Origin: Bacteroidales bacterium UBA4318 | GTDB lineage: Bacteria > Bacteroidota > Bacteroidia > Bacteroidales > UBA932 | Assembly: GCA_002393895.1 (NCBI GenBank) | Contig: DGUE01000116.1 | Location: 1-19,135, forward strand | DNA: 19,135 bases | Direction: 5' to 3' | In this document: positions 6,984-15,478 of the stretch, in pieces | Numbering within the stretch: the stretch's first letter is position 1 | How the letters are laid out: each line of letters starts with the position of its first letter | Position numbers and translations under genes: made by a program | Notes under the pieces: model-generated | Told to the model about the DNA's origin: nothing | Databases searched by the model: none | What the model saw: only the letters and a program-made list of their open reading frames with translations

Positions 6984-7405
6984 TACTTCCTCTGGGCCTG
7001 GATCATCTGTATCTGGGTGATTACAGTGGTGAGGAGTTTCTCCATGATGATGGGCTTCATAATGAAGTCATCAGCTCCGAGATTGTAACCTTTCACCACA
7101 TCTTCGTTGGAGTTCAGCGCGCTGAGTATCACAATGCGGATGTCTGCCGTTTCGGGATTCTCCCGGATTCTGCGCAGAACTTCGAATCCATCTATGCCGG
7201 GCATCATCAGATCAAGAAGAATCAGGTCCGGCTTCTTGGCAGCGACAGCATCCAGGGCTGCCTGTCCATTAGCTGCGGTGCTCATCTGGAAGTTGAATCG
7301 CGCCAGCATTTTCTGCACGAGAATCAGGTTGATCGGAACATCGTCAACTGCAAGGACACTAAAAGATGAGTAGTCGTGATCTTGAGCGTAAAGTGGTGTC
7401 ATCAT
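6983..7405 (-). CDS. Single-domain response regulator (CheY-like receiver)
   Basis: A 140-residue protein that is a receiver domain only, with no DNA-binding or enzymatic output. Key residues are the acidic pair Asp21/Asp22 (VDDVP), phosphoacceptor Asp65 in LLDLMMPG, switch Ser95 (ILSA) and Lys117 (MKP). It probably receives phosphate from the histidine kinase encoded two genes upstream, which has no receiver of its own. The output could be protein-protein contact, possibly with the membrane tails encoded next to it. The ATG overlaps the stop of the upstream sensor by four bases (ATGA), and its stop overlaps the next start by one base. Confidence 0.93.
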   Translation of the reverse strand: MMTPLYAQDHDYSSFSVLAVDDVPINLILVQKMLARFNFQMSTAANGQAALDAVAAKKPDLILLDLMMPGIDGFEVLRRIRENPETADIRIVILSALNSNEDVVKGYNLGADDFIMKPIIMEKLLTTVITQIQMIQAQRK

Positions 7406-8610
7406 TTATGTTGTTTATTATTCTTCTTTTTAAATAGGGCAGAGAGTGCCGCAAGCAAAGCGGCCCCAACTACACAGAGCGCAATCAGAAGCATCCGTTT
7501 TATGGATTTCTGGCGCTCCAGTTCCATTTTAAAATGGTGCTGGTTTATAGAGGCCGACATCTCCTCCATCTTCATATCATTCAAATTGCTGATGTCGGAA
7601 TAGAAGGTAACGATAATCTTGGAGCCCATCCATATAGCTATGTCTTCGCGCTGGCATGCAATGGCCAGGCTCCTGATATAAAGCAACTGCGGCCGGCCAT
7701 TAACTTTATTTGCACGAGCTATGACTGTGTCCCTGGGGGCACCTTCGAGAAGGGCATCCGCAGTAGAAAAAAGAAGGTCGCCATACTTGATCTGGTCTGC
7801 AAACTCATAGTCATTCAGGCAATAATCCCGGTAACGATGGTATTCGGCGACTTTCCTGTCAAACGCCGCAAGTTGCGCCTTGTAATAATTGACCCGAAGC
7901 GAGTCATAATGCAATTTTGCAAAATCCTCCGCCTTGCGAATATATAAACGGGAAGAATCGGTACCGGTTTCGTACGTATCGGAAAGGTCACAGCACATAC
8001 GTGAGACGCTCTGCCGGCGAATGGATTCATCTTCTGAGGAATCAAAGATGGAAAGTGCTATACGAAGGTGTTTGCGGGTGTTGAAATAGTCGTTCTGGCG
8101 CTGGTAGAGTTTGGCAAGATAAACATGGCTTTCCCACAGGCCGTACTCATCCCCCCTCCGGGTGGCAATATCCAGCATATCCTGAAGCAGAGCCTGGGCG
8201 TGGACTTCCTGACGGGTATTCACGTAGTAGGTCTCGCTCAGGGAATAGGCATAGTATAAATACTGTGTATACCCTGTTTCCAAGGCAACCGATACGGTCT
8301 CTGCCCTTAGAGCATCAACCCTTGCATTTGCCTCTTCCCTGTTTTCCATGTGCCTTGCCACACGGCACTCACGCTTAAGTTTCTCAACATAATGGAGTGT
8401 GCGGGCCTTTTCGTCACCCACCTCTGTAGCTCTCTTTAACAGCGTTTCATTTGCATAATCAAATGCATCGTTTGAAAGATCGTTGATAAGAGATTCCGCC
8501 ATCCGGAAACACTCGTAGCACTGATCATCGATTCCATATGGATTATTCTGCGCCATGGCTGGCGTAAAGACAGAGGCTAAAACGGCGGATATGATTATCA
8601 GGCGTTTCAT
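7402..8610 (-). CDS. Kinase-less paralogue of the TPR sensor
   Basis: A 402-residue protein with a signal peptide (cleavage likely after AMA, residue 20), a helical TPR-type periplasmic region (about 25-350), one membrane helix at 373-393 and a basic 9-residue tail (KKKNNKQHK). It is a clear paralogue of the sensor half of the histidine kinase just upstream, sharing NPxGID..CY (here 23-32), YGLW (156-159), DESIRR (194-199) and CDL.DTY (207-213) in the same order. There is no kinase, receiver or DNA-binding part, so it cannot signal by phosphorylation itself. It overlaps the kinase stop by one base (TAATG), so synthesis is probably coupled. Heterodimerising with the kinase sensor, or competing for its ligand, is an inference. 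Confidence 0.82.
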   Translation of the reverse strand: MKRLIIISAVLASVFTPAMAQNNPYGIDDQCYECFRMAESLINDLSNDAFDYANETLLKRATEVGDEKARTLHYVEKLKRECRVARHMENREEANARVDALRAETVSVALETGYTQYLYYAYSLSETYYVNTRQEVHAQALLQDMLDIATRRGDEYGLWESHVYLAKLYQRQNDYFNTRKHLRIALSIFDSSEDESIRRQSVSRMCCDLSDTYETGTDSSRLYIRKAEDFAKLHYDSLRVNYYKAQLAAFDRKVAEYHRYRDYCLNDYEFADQIKYGDLLFSTADALLEGAPRDTVIARANKVNGRPQLLYIRSLAIACQREDIAIWMGSKIIVTFYSDISNLNDMKMEEMSASINQHHFKMELERQKSIKRMLLIALCVVGAALLAALSALFKKKNNKQHK

Positions 8611-10544
8611 TACTCGGTGGGGGTCATAGGAACTAAGAATACAAATCTGGCACCGGGACCAGTATGCGAAACATCCAACTTGACTATCGAGCCCATCCTG
8701 GAGGCGATATCCCGGCAGATGCTGAGGCCAAGGCCTGTGCCCTGCACGAATTCATCCAGTTTTGTGAAACGTTCGAAAATCTTTTCTGCCTGCTCAGGAG
8801 GCACTCCTGTGCCGGTATCAGTTACAGAGAAGGTCACATAACCGGGATTCTCGGTAAGAGAACTGGTGAGACGTATCTCTCCCTTGGCCGTGTGCTTGCA
8901 AGAGTTTGTGAGAAGATTGATGAGTATCTGCTGCACACGTCGGGGATCTGTCCTGAATGTAAAGGGAGCAGGATCCTCGGGATCATAATACATCTTAACG
9001 CCGGGCTGGAGCCTGTGTTCAGCGCTGGAAATGGCACTCTCACACATGAAATTCTTTTCTCCGTTTTCGTATGTGATACGGTATTCACCCTTATCCATCG
9101 CAGAAGCATTCAGGATGTCGTCCAAAAGCATGGTCAGCATTTTGGTATTGTTGACTATATAGCCTGAGTATTCATCCTTCTCCTCCGGTGTAATGGAGCC
9201 ATCAGGCAGGCTCAGCAACTGGGAAAAACCTACGATGGCATTCAGGGGGGTGCGCACCTCGTGGCTCATATTCTGCACGAAACGGGTCTTCGCAGCGTTC
9301 GCCATGAGCACCATCTTGTTGGACTTATGCAGCTGCCTGATGTATGTAAAAGAGAAGATGGAAACTACAATCAATATGATTCCCAACAACAGGGAGAGCA
9401 TACGGGAGAATCTGACTATCGTCTGCTCCTTAGAAACCAGTTCCGCATTGAGTGCGGCCTTTCCCATAGTCACGTCAAGTTCGGAGATACGGGAGAGGGT
9501 GGTGTTGGAAATCAGGGTTTCCATCAGATTGACCAGTTTCTTTTCCACTATGAAGGCGAATTCCTTATACCCCCTGTTTTCGCACAGGTTTGCAATAACC
9601 TTCATTTCGCGCACGGTGGCAAGACGGTAGATTTCTTCTTCACGCTGAAGGATGGTTCCGTCACGGGTGGCATCGATAAGCGAAAAGAAAAGCTCTGCAT
9701 CCGAAGTGATTCTGGGGAAATCAGGATCCTGGGTGCACAGCTCTTTCAGCCGCTGATACTCGACCTGATCGTTATCCAGAGCAGCGAGCCTGAGGCGATA
9801 ATAGCGGCAGCGCAGGGAATCCATATGGGTCTTTGCATGAGAAAGCCCCAGCATTACATTGATGCGGACCGAATCGGATGCAATCGGATAGGTATCGGCA
9901 AGGTCGCAATAAAGACGCGTGGGAGATTCCCTTCTGATAGACTCGTCAGTGGTGGTGTTATACAGTTCTATCGCACGCTTGATATGAGGCTTGGCACTGA
10001 TGAAGTCGTTGTTCCGGATATAGATATCCACAAGATACTTCGAACTGGTCCACAGGCCATAGGCATCGTTGTCGTTAATAGCATCCTGCTGCATTTCCTG
10101 AAGAAGGAGCAGAGCGCGGTAAGGCTTTCCACGTTTGGAGTAATACTCTTGCGAAACCTGATAAGCCCGGTAGTAATACAAGGGCTGTTGCTTATCGCGG
10201 GCTATATCTTTTAAACTCTCACGCGCTTCATCGACAAGCGCATCATTATCTTCCGAAACCGGCCGGGCAACAAAGTTCCTTAGAATCTCCAGGTGGTAAA
10301 GGACCAGAGCCTTGTCATCTTTTTTCTCTACTGCAGCCTGACGGAGAAGTTCAGAGGCTGTGGCAAATCCCTCTTTCCCAAGATGCCTTTCGGTTTCAAG
10401 ATAGAGGGCATAGCAGGTATTGTCTATCCCGATGGGATTACTACCGGCCTTCGTATCCGCGGCTGATGCCGCCCAGGTTGAAGCGAAGACCAGTAATATT
10501 ACGGAGAGAACCCATTTCCTTACCTGCCGGCTAGAAATCATCAT
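8610..10544 (-). CDS. TPR sensor histidine kinase
   Basis: A 644-residue membrane sensor kinase. In order: signal peptide (about 1-29), periplasmic TPR-like sensor (about 35-370), membrane helix (about 382-402), HisKA with SHEVRTP phosphoacceptor His428, and HATPase with N-box Asn547 (LLTNSCKHT), G1 DTGTG at 576-580, F-box Phe590 (IFERF) and G2 GTGLGLS from 602. All catalytic boxes look intact. No receiver follows, so the separate regulator downstream is the likely partner. I chose the first ATG of an ATGATG pair (10544), which gives a compact signal peptide and a 14-base overlap with the upstream lipoprotein gene. An in-frame GTG at 10574 would add ten charged residues and is less likely. 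The input sensed is unknown. Confidence 0.93.
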   Translation of the reverse strand: MMISSRQVRKWVLSVILLVFASTWAASAADTKAGSNPIGIDNTCYALYLETERHLGKEGFATASELLRQAAVEKKDDKALVLYHLEILRNFVARPVSEDNDALVDEARESLKDIARDKQQPLYYYRAYQVSQEYYSKRGKPYRALLLLQEMQQDAINDNDAYGLWTSSKYLVDIYIRNNDFISAKPHIKRAIELYNTTTDESIRRESPTRLYCDLADTYPIASDSVRINVMLGLSHAKTHMDSLRCRYYRLRLAALDNDQVEYQRLKELCTQDPDFPRITSDAELFFSLIDATRDGTILQREEEIYRLATVREMKVIANLCENRGYKEFAFIVEKKLVNLMETLISNTTLSRISELDVTMGKAALNAELVSKEQTIVRFSRMLSLLLGIILIVVSIFSFTYIRQLHKSNKMVLMANAAKTRFVQNMSHEVRTPLNAIVGFSQLLSLPDGSITPEEKDEYSGYIVNNTKMLTMLLDDILNASAMDKGEYRITYENGEKNFMCESAISSAEHRLQPGVKMYYDPEDPAPFTFRTDPRRVQQILINLLTNSCKHTAKGEIRLTSSLTENPGYVTFSVTDTGTGVPPEQAEKIFERFTKLDEFVQGTGLGLSICRDIASRMGSIVKLDVSHTGPGARFVFLVPMTPTE

Positions 10545-11610
10545 TGTTTTCGTAAATCTTCGTTTCCCAGTCACTTACCGAAGCGGTGAATGAAATCTGA
10601 TGGAAGAATTTTCCGGTGTCCAGCCCAAGGTGGAAAGTATACTGCTTGCCGTACACCATCACATTGTCCGGAAGCACGCCATAAAGCATGTACTTTACTT
10701 TCTGGTTCTTCAGAGGCTCATAATGGAAACCTCCAATATCGAAACCGTCGATATCGAACTCAACCTCAACATATTGCTTTCCCATGAGCAGATCGTCCGG
10801 AACTGCATAGAAACGATGGCTGTCCACCATATGGGGAACCAACGCATTACGGCCTATGAACTTTTCGTTCTCCATTCCGACACCAACCACGGCATCGCCA
10901 TTGAAAACCTCCTCGTTGCGGTAGTAGCCGCGGCGCTGCCAGGCGCCCATACCGAATTCCAGGTCGTTTACAAAGATGCCGGCAGAGGCAATATTGTGGG
11001 CGGTCACCTTCTTCAGATGGATAAGGCCCTGAAGATTGGGATCTGTGGTCACATCGCAGATCTTGAAGCCAATATCGTTTGTAATATGCTGAAACTCAAG
11101 GGGAATCATATTGAGCTTGTCCACAGCGCTCTGCACGGTCTTGGACACAAGAGGGCCCGCCTCCGTATCAGCACTGCTGAAAGGAATGCTGTAGGTCTTA
11201 TACTCATCTCCATAGTCCAAACTGTTCACATAAGGATAGTAAGCACTGAAGGAGACAACGGAAGGCATTTCCCAGAGGCCATTCTCAAAGAAACCACGGT
11301 AAAGGCCGTCGGAATACGAAACTCTTTCGTTATCCAGGATCAAAGCACCGGACTCGAAATCAACACCAACGATTCCGAAGGGAATGGAAGTGTCCATAGT
11401 GGCAATCTTATCTCCGGTTTCTACGGCCTCACTCTTTGTAAGGGCTTCTTGAGGGATGGCCTCACCGTCACGGGTAACATTTACGGGGAAGGAAATCTCC
11501 TTCTTGCGGGCTTCGCGGGACGGCTCATCGGAGTCGATGTCAAGGGCACAGGAAATTGCTGATGCGGCAACGGCAATCAGAAGAACAGGTTTAATAAGTA
11601 AATCTTTCAA
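10531..11610 (-). CDS. Fimbrillin-like surface lipoprotein
   Basis: A 359-residue predicted lipoprotein. Residues 1-20 form a hydrophobic signal ending in ASAIS before Cys21. The rest is beta-rich and carries features of the Bacteroidota fimbrillin/Mfa-like family: an aromatic SFSAYYPY segment near 120-127, a PL.FQH strand in the middle, and a C-terminal strand ending VSDW. Members are exported to the outer surface, where they form fimbriae or cap them. No fimbrial assembly partner is next to it, so it may be a ligand-binding surface protein for the downstream sensors. The start is TTG (11610): no in-frame ATG precedes residue 72, a stop lies at 11623-11625, and the lipobox requires this start. 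Its end overlaps the kinase start. Fimbrillin family assignment is by eye. Confidence 0.78.
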   Translation of the reverse strand: MKDLLIKPVLLIAVAASAISCALDIDSDEPSREARKKEISFPVNVTRDGEAIPQEALTKSEAVETGDKIATMDTSIPFGIVGVDFESGALILDNERVSYSDGLYRGFFENGLWEMPSVVSFSAYYPYVNSLDYGDEYKTYSIPFSSADTEAGPLVSKTVQSAVDKLNMIPLEFQHITNDIGFKICDVTTDPNLQGLIHLKKVTAHNIASAGIFVNDLEFGMGAWQRRGYYRNEEVFNGDAVVGVGMENEKFIGRNALVPHMVDSHRFYAVPDDLLMGKQYVEVEFDIDGFDIGGFHYEPLKNQKVKYMLYGVLPDNVMVYGKQYTFHLGLDTGKFFHQISFTASVSDWETKIYENNDDF

Positions 11611-11634
11611 AGTCTTGTCGTTTTAATGAATTGC

Positions 11635-11667
11635 CGAATATAGTAATTTTTTTTCAAAAAACACTAA
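11635..11667 (-). promoter_or_regulatory. Weak promoter candidate for the sensor operon
   Basis: In the AT-rich gap before the lipoprotein gene, the minus strand reads TATATTCG (11635-11642), one mismatch from TAnnTTTG. TTAG at 11664-11667 with a 21-base spacer is a poor -33 box. This is the best candidate for a promoter of the six-gene cluster, but it could instead be read through from tex. Confidence 0.25.
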
Positions 11668-13796
11668 ATACGGCCAAGAGATATGCGTTTTCTGTCTAAA
11701 TCCACCCCAATTACCCTCACCCGGACCTGCTGATGGAGTTTCAGGACCTTGGAAGGATCGGTTCCACGCGGGCCCAGCTGGGAGACATGCAGAAGGCCAT
11801 TTTCATGCAAGCCTATGTCTACAAATGCCCCGAATGCAGTGATATTGGTAACGATCCCGGGGAGTTCCATCCCGACTTTCAGATCTTCTATCTCATGGAT
11901 ATCATCTGCAAAGGCAAAATCGGAAGCCGCCTCGCGTGGATCCAGCCCCGGTTTTGCAAGTTCCTTGAGTATGTCGTTTACCGTAGGCAGCCCCACAGGC
12001 CCGCCTACGTAACGTTCTGCCTTGATCTTGGAGCAGAGTTCCGCATTGCCCACAAGTTCCTTCACGCTCACTCCAAGGTCCGCGGCCATCCTGTCCACCA
12101 CGAAATAAGACTCAGGATGCACTGCCGAGTCGTCCAGCGGATTGGCGGCAGCCTTCACCCTGAGAAAGCCCGCACACTGCTCAAAAGCCTTGGCCCCCAG
12201 GCGAGGCACTTTCTTAAGTTCGGCGCGGGAACTGAACCCCCCGTTTTCCGTGCGGTATGCAACGATATTCGCGGCGAGCTGCGGGCCGATTCCGGCCACA
12301 TAGCGCAGCAGGTATGGGCTGGCGGTGTTGAGGTTCACGCCCACCGAATTCACGCATGCCTCAACGGTGTTGTCCAGTTTTTCCTTCAGCAGGGCCTGGT
12401 CCACATCGTGCTGGTACTGCCCGATTCCGAGATTCTTGGGATCTATCTTCACCAACTCTGCCAGCGGATCCATAAGCCTTCGGCCGATGGATACTGCTCC
12501 TCGGACGGTCACGTCCTCATCCGGGAACTCTTCCCTACCCACTTCCGATGCGGAATAGATAGACGCACCGTCTTCACTTACCGTCCATACCTTGCATCCT
12601 TCGGGAAGCAATACTTTCTTGAAGAACTCGGAGGTTTCGCGGCTGGCGGTGCCATTACCGATAGCCACAGCCTCTATATGGTATTTCTCAAGCATGTCCT
12701 GCACCGCCATCAATGCCTTAACTTTTTCATTCTGAGGGGGATGCGGGAAGATGATGGTATGATAAAGCAAGCCTCCCCTCTCATCCAGACAGGCAATCTT
12801 GCATCCATTGCGGAAGCCCGGGTCCACTGCCATGGTGCGCTTCTGCCCGACAGGGGCGCCCAGCAGCAGCTGCTTCAGATTCTCCCCGAACACACGGATA
12901 CTCTCGATATCGGCCTTTTCCTTTGCCTCTCGCAGGACTTCGGAACTGATAGAAGGCTCGAGCAGGCGCTTGTAACTGTCGTCTACGGCCTCGCGTATCT
13001 GCTCCCCGAGTTCGCCGCCCGGATACCCCTGCATCTGGCAGAAATCATAATAGATCTTCTTGCCGCAGCGCTCCGCATCCGAATCCACTCCCACGTTCAG
13101 ATATCCTTCATTCTCCGCCCTCAGGATGGCCAACAGGCTGTGGGAAGGCACTTTGTCCAGCGGATAGGACCAGTTGAAATAACTGCGGTACTTGTCTGCT
13201 TCCGGGCCTTCGGCTTTCTTTGTCACTTTGGAAACCACCCTTCGTGAACGGAAGATCTGCCTGAGGTTTTCACGTATAACCGCAGTTTCGCTGAGGCGTT
13301 CGGCAACAATATCCCTGGCTCCGGCAAGGGCTGCTTCCGCATCTTCCACCTTACCAGGCTTTACGAATTTCGCGGCGTCTGCATGCGGATTGCGGGTACG
13401 GAGGTTCCACATGGCATCTGCAAGGGGCTCGAGCCCGAGTTCCTTGGCCACAGTCGCACGGGTACGGCGTTTGGGCCTGTACGGGAGATACAGGTCTTCC
13501 AGCTCGGAAGAAACCACGCAGTTCTCTATCTTTTTCTGCAGTTCATCTGTCAAGGCACCGGCTTCCGCAATAGTCTTGAGCACAGTCTCCTTGCGCTTCT
13601 CCATTTCGGCGAAAACATCCACCCAGTGCTTCAGTTCAGCTACTTCGGAATCATCCATCCCACCGGTCTTCTCCTTGCGGTAGCGGCTGATAAAGGGGAT
13701 GGTATCCCCCTCCTCGAACATATCCGCACAGTTCTCCACCTGCCAGACCTTGAGATTCATAAGGCCTGCGATATGATTTAGATAAATCTCTTTCAT
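11664..13796 (-). CDS. tex: Tex-family RNA-binding transcription accessory protein
   Basis: A 710-residue Tex protein, a conserved nucleic-acid-binding factor linked to transcription and RNA processing. Domains: helical N-terminal Tex region (about 1-310, with FISRYRKEKTGGMDD at 35-49), YqgF-like RNase-H-fold domain (about 320-445, beginning MAVDPGFRNGCK), helix-hairpin-helix region (about 490-545, with VAGIGPQLAANIVAYR), and an S1 RNA-binding domain (about 642-708, with ITAFGAFVDIGLHENGLLHVS). The gene ends directly after S1, so the protein is shorter than the ~770-785 residue proteobacterial versions, which have a C-terminal extension. It starts 5 bases after the ClC gene stop and likely shares its transcript. 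Confidence 0.95.
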   Translation of the reverse strand: MKEIYLNHIAGLMNLKVWQVENCADMFEEGDTIPFISRYRKEKTGGMDDSEVAELKHWVDVFAEMEKRKETVLKTIAEAGALTDELQKKIENCVVSSELEDLYLPYRPKRRTRATVAKELGLEPLADAMWNLRTRNPHADAAKFVKPGKVEDAEAALAGARDIVAERLSETAVIRENLRQIFRSRRVVSKVTKKAEGPEADKYRSYFNWSYPLDKVPSHSLLAILRAENEGYLNVGVDSDAERCGKKIYYDFCQMQGYPGGELGEQIREAVDDSYKRLLEPSISSEVLREAKEKADIESIRVFGENLKQLLLGAPVGQKRTMAVDPGFRNGCKIACLDERGGLLYHTIIFPHPPQNEKVKALMAVQDMLEKYHIEAVAIGNGTASRETSEFFKKVLLPEGCKVWTVSEDGASIYSASEVGREEFPDEDVTVRGAVSIGRRLMDPLAELVKIDPKNLGIGQYQHDVDQALLKEKLDNTVEACVNSVGVNLNTASPYLLRYVAGIGPQLAANIVAYRTENGGFSSRAELKKVPRLGAKAFEQCAGFLRVKAAANPLDDSAVHPESYFVVDRMAADLGVSVKELVGNAELCSKIKAERYVGGPVGLPTVNDILKELAKPGLDPREAASDFAFADDIHEIEDLKVGMELPGIVTNITAFGAFVDIGLHENGLLHVSQLGPRGTDPSKVLKLHQQVRVRVIGVDLDRKRISLGRI

Positions 13797-13801
13797 TCTG
13801 C

Positions 13802-15472
13802 TTAATCTTCGGCTGTAATTTGCTTAAGCTCCTCTCGATAGGCTGCCAGGAGCCTGGAACGCGAAATGAACCCGAGGTATATCCCCTCATGTGTCAGCAC
13901 AGGCAGGCGCCAGACATCCGGGCGTTCGAACTTCCGCATCACGCTATCCATTCGTTCATCCTCGTAGATAAAGTCCGCCGGGGCATGCATGAGATCACGC
14001 ACGCGGAGGCGGGAAAACCTGTCGGGATCGAACACGTGCTTTCGTATGTCATCCATCTCCAGCACACCTTCAAAGCGGCCGTCATCATCCAGGACAGGGA
14101 AAACCGCCACGGTGCTTCCGGAAATCACGGAGGACACATCCAGCAGCCTGTCATCGGAGTGCAGCCGGGGATACTTGTCGCGGATGAGGTCCGCTGTCTT
14201 CATAAGGGTGAGCACAGCCTGGTCGCTGGAATGTGTCAGCAGATCCCCGCTCTGGGCTATGCGTTTTGTGTAGATTGAATACCGTTCCCTGATGCGGGTG
14301 ACCCCATAAGAGACGGTGGCACAGAGTATCAGGGGCAGAAGCAGGTCATAGCCTCCGGTAATTTCGGCAATGAGGAAAATGGCCGTCATGGGAGCCTGCA
14401 TGACTCCCGCCATCAGCCCAGCCATGCCAACCAATGCAAAGTTCTGCTCCGGAACGGACAGCCCGCAGAGGTTCACGGTCCTCGCTATCAGAAAGCCCAG
14501 GATAGCCCCTTCAAACAAGGTAGGGCCGAAAGTACCGCCGACTCCACCTCCGGAATTGGTCAGAGTCATGCTCACTACCTTCAGCAGCAGCACCATCACC
14601 AGCAGGCCTATCCCGGCCTCTCCGCCGTTCAGCAGCACACTCACGAAATCGTAGCCTTCACCGAACAGAGGCGGGAATAGCCAGACCAGGACGGTGAGCC
14701 CGGCACCGCATACAAGCCAGCGCAGCCACGGGCTCCGAAGGGCCCTGGCAAGATGGTCCTCCAGCCAAAGGGTGAACCTGGTGAAATACTGCGACATCAA
14801 TCCGCAGAAAACACCCAGGACCAGATAGAAAGGCAGATTCCCCATATTGAACGGGGCCAGCGAACAGGCAAACGGAGACTGCGGCCCCATGAAAACATAA
14901 GACACCACGGTGGCAGTCAGCGTAGATATCAGCAGGGGCATTATAGAACTCATGGAGATATTGAAAAGGAGTATCTCCAGAGTGAAGAGCACACCCGCCA
15001 GAGGTGCTTTGAATATGCCGGCTATCGCACCGGCCGCTCCGCATCCCAAAAGCACGGTCACTCCCCTGTATGAGAGTTTGGCCGCACGCCCGATATTGCT
15101 GCCGAAAGCGGCGCCCGTATAGACTATAGGGGCCTCAGCTCCCACAGAACCGCCTAATCCTATGGTAATAGCACTGGTGAGAAGCGAAGACCACATGTTG
15201 TGGGGCTTGATCCGGGATTCGTTTCTGGAAACTGCAAGCAGCACCTTGGTTACTCCATGGCCGATGTTATCCTTAATCAGATAGCGCACCAGCAACAGCG
15301 AAAGCAGCATGCCCAATGCAGGGAAAAGGAAATGACCGGTCTTGATCAGGCCGTGGATGAAAGCTATCACCTTCAGCAGCACAACAGCAGAAGCTCCTGC
15401 GCAGAGCCCCACGATAAGGCTGAGCAGCAGGAGTTTGGTGCTTTCGCTGAACTTTATAAAAGATAGCTTCAT
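13802..15472 (-). CDS. ClC-family chloride channel/antiporter with CBS domains
   Basis: A 556-residue inner-membrane ClC protein. The membrane part (about 1-400) has the gating-glutamate motif as GAEAP (Glu113, matching Glu148 of E. coli ClC), the anion-site GGTFGP at 312-317, and a pore Tyr in SIYTKR (Tyr401). The usual first signature GSGIP is replaced by GHGVT (71-75). Two CBS domains follow (about 416-485 and 495-550), which usually sense adenine nucleotides or regulate gating. The position equivalent to the proton glutamate 203 appears to be Ile167 (LFTLEILL), so channel rather than exchanger behaviour is possible, by alignment to memory only. It lies 6 bases after the hypothetical gene and 5 bases before tex. 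Confidence 0.93.
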   Translation of the reverse strand: MKLSFIKFSESTKLLLLSLIVGLCAGASAVVLLKVIAFIHGLIKTGHFLFPALGMLLSLLLVRYLIKDNIGHGVTKVLLAVSRNESRIKPHNMWSSLLTSAITIGLGGSVGAEAPIVYTGAAFGSNIGRAAKLSYRGVTVLLGCGAAGAIAGIFKAPLAGVLFTLEILLFNISMSSIMPLLISTLTATVVSYVFMGPQSPFACSLAPFNMGNLPFYLVLGVFCGLMSQYFTRFTLWLEDHLARALRSPWLRWLVCGAGLTVLVWLFPPLFGEGYDFVSVLLNGGEAGIGLLVMVLLLKVVSMTLTNSGGGVGGTFGPTLFEGAILGFLIARTVNLCGLSVPEQNFALVGMAGLMAGVMQAPMTAIFLIAEITGGYDLLLPLILCATVSYGVTRIRERYSIYTKRIAQSGDLLTHSSDQAVLTLMKTADLIRDKYPRLHSDDRLLDVSSVISGSTVAVFPVLDDDGRFEGVLEMDDIRKHVFDPDRFSRLRVRDLMHAPADFIYEDERMDSVMRKFERPDVWRLPVLTHEGIYLGFISRSRLLAAYREELKQITAED

Positions 15473-15478
15473 ATGCGG

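Noticed and set aside
10545..10574. GTG at 10574 as the kinase start
   Set aside because: It adds ten charged residues before an otherwise normal signal peptide and lengthens the overlap to 44 bases; the ATG pair at 10541-10544 fits better.
9261..11562. Open frames of more than 300 codons on the + strand opposite the kinase and lipoprotein genes
   Set aside because: They are antisense to well-supported genes and show no motifs, signal peptide or promoter.
11733..13247. Long open frame of 504 codons on the + strand opposite tex
   Set aside because: It lies wholly antisense to a gene with clear Tex domains, its translation has no recognisable domain, and such frames arise from the codon bias of the real gene.
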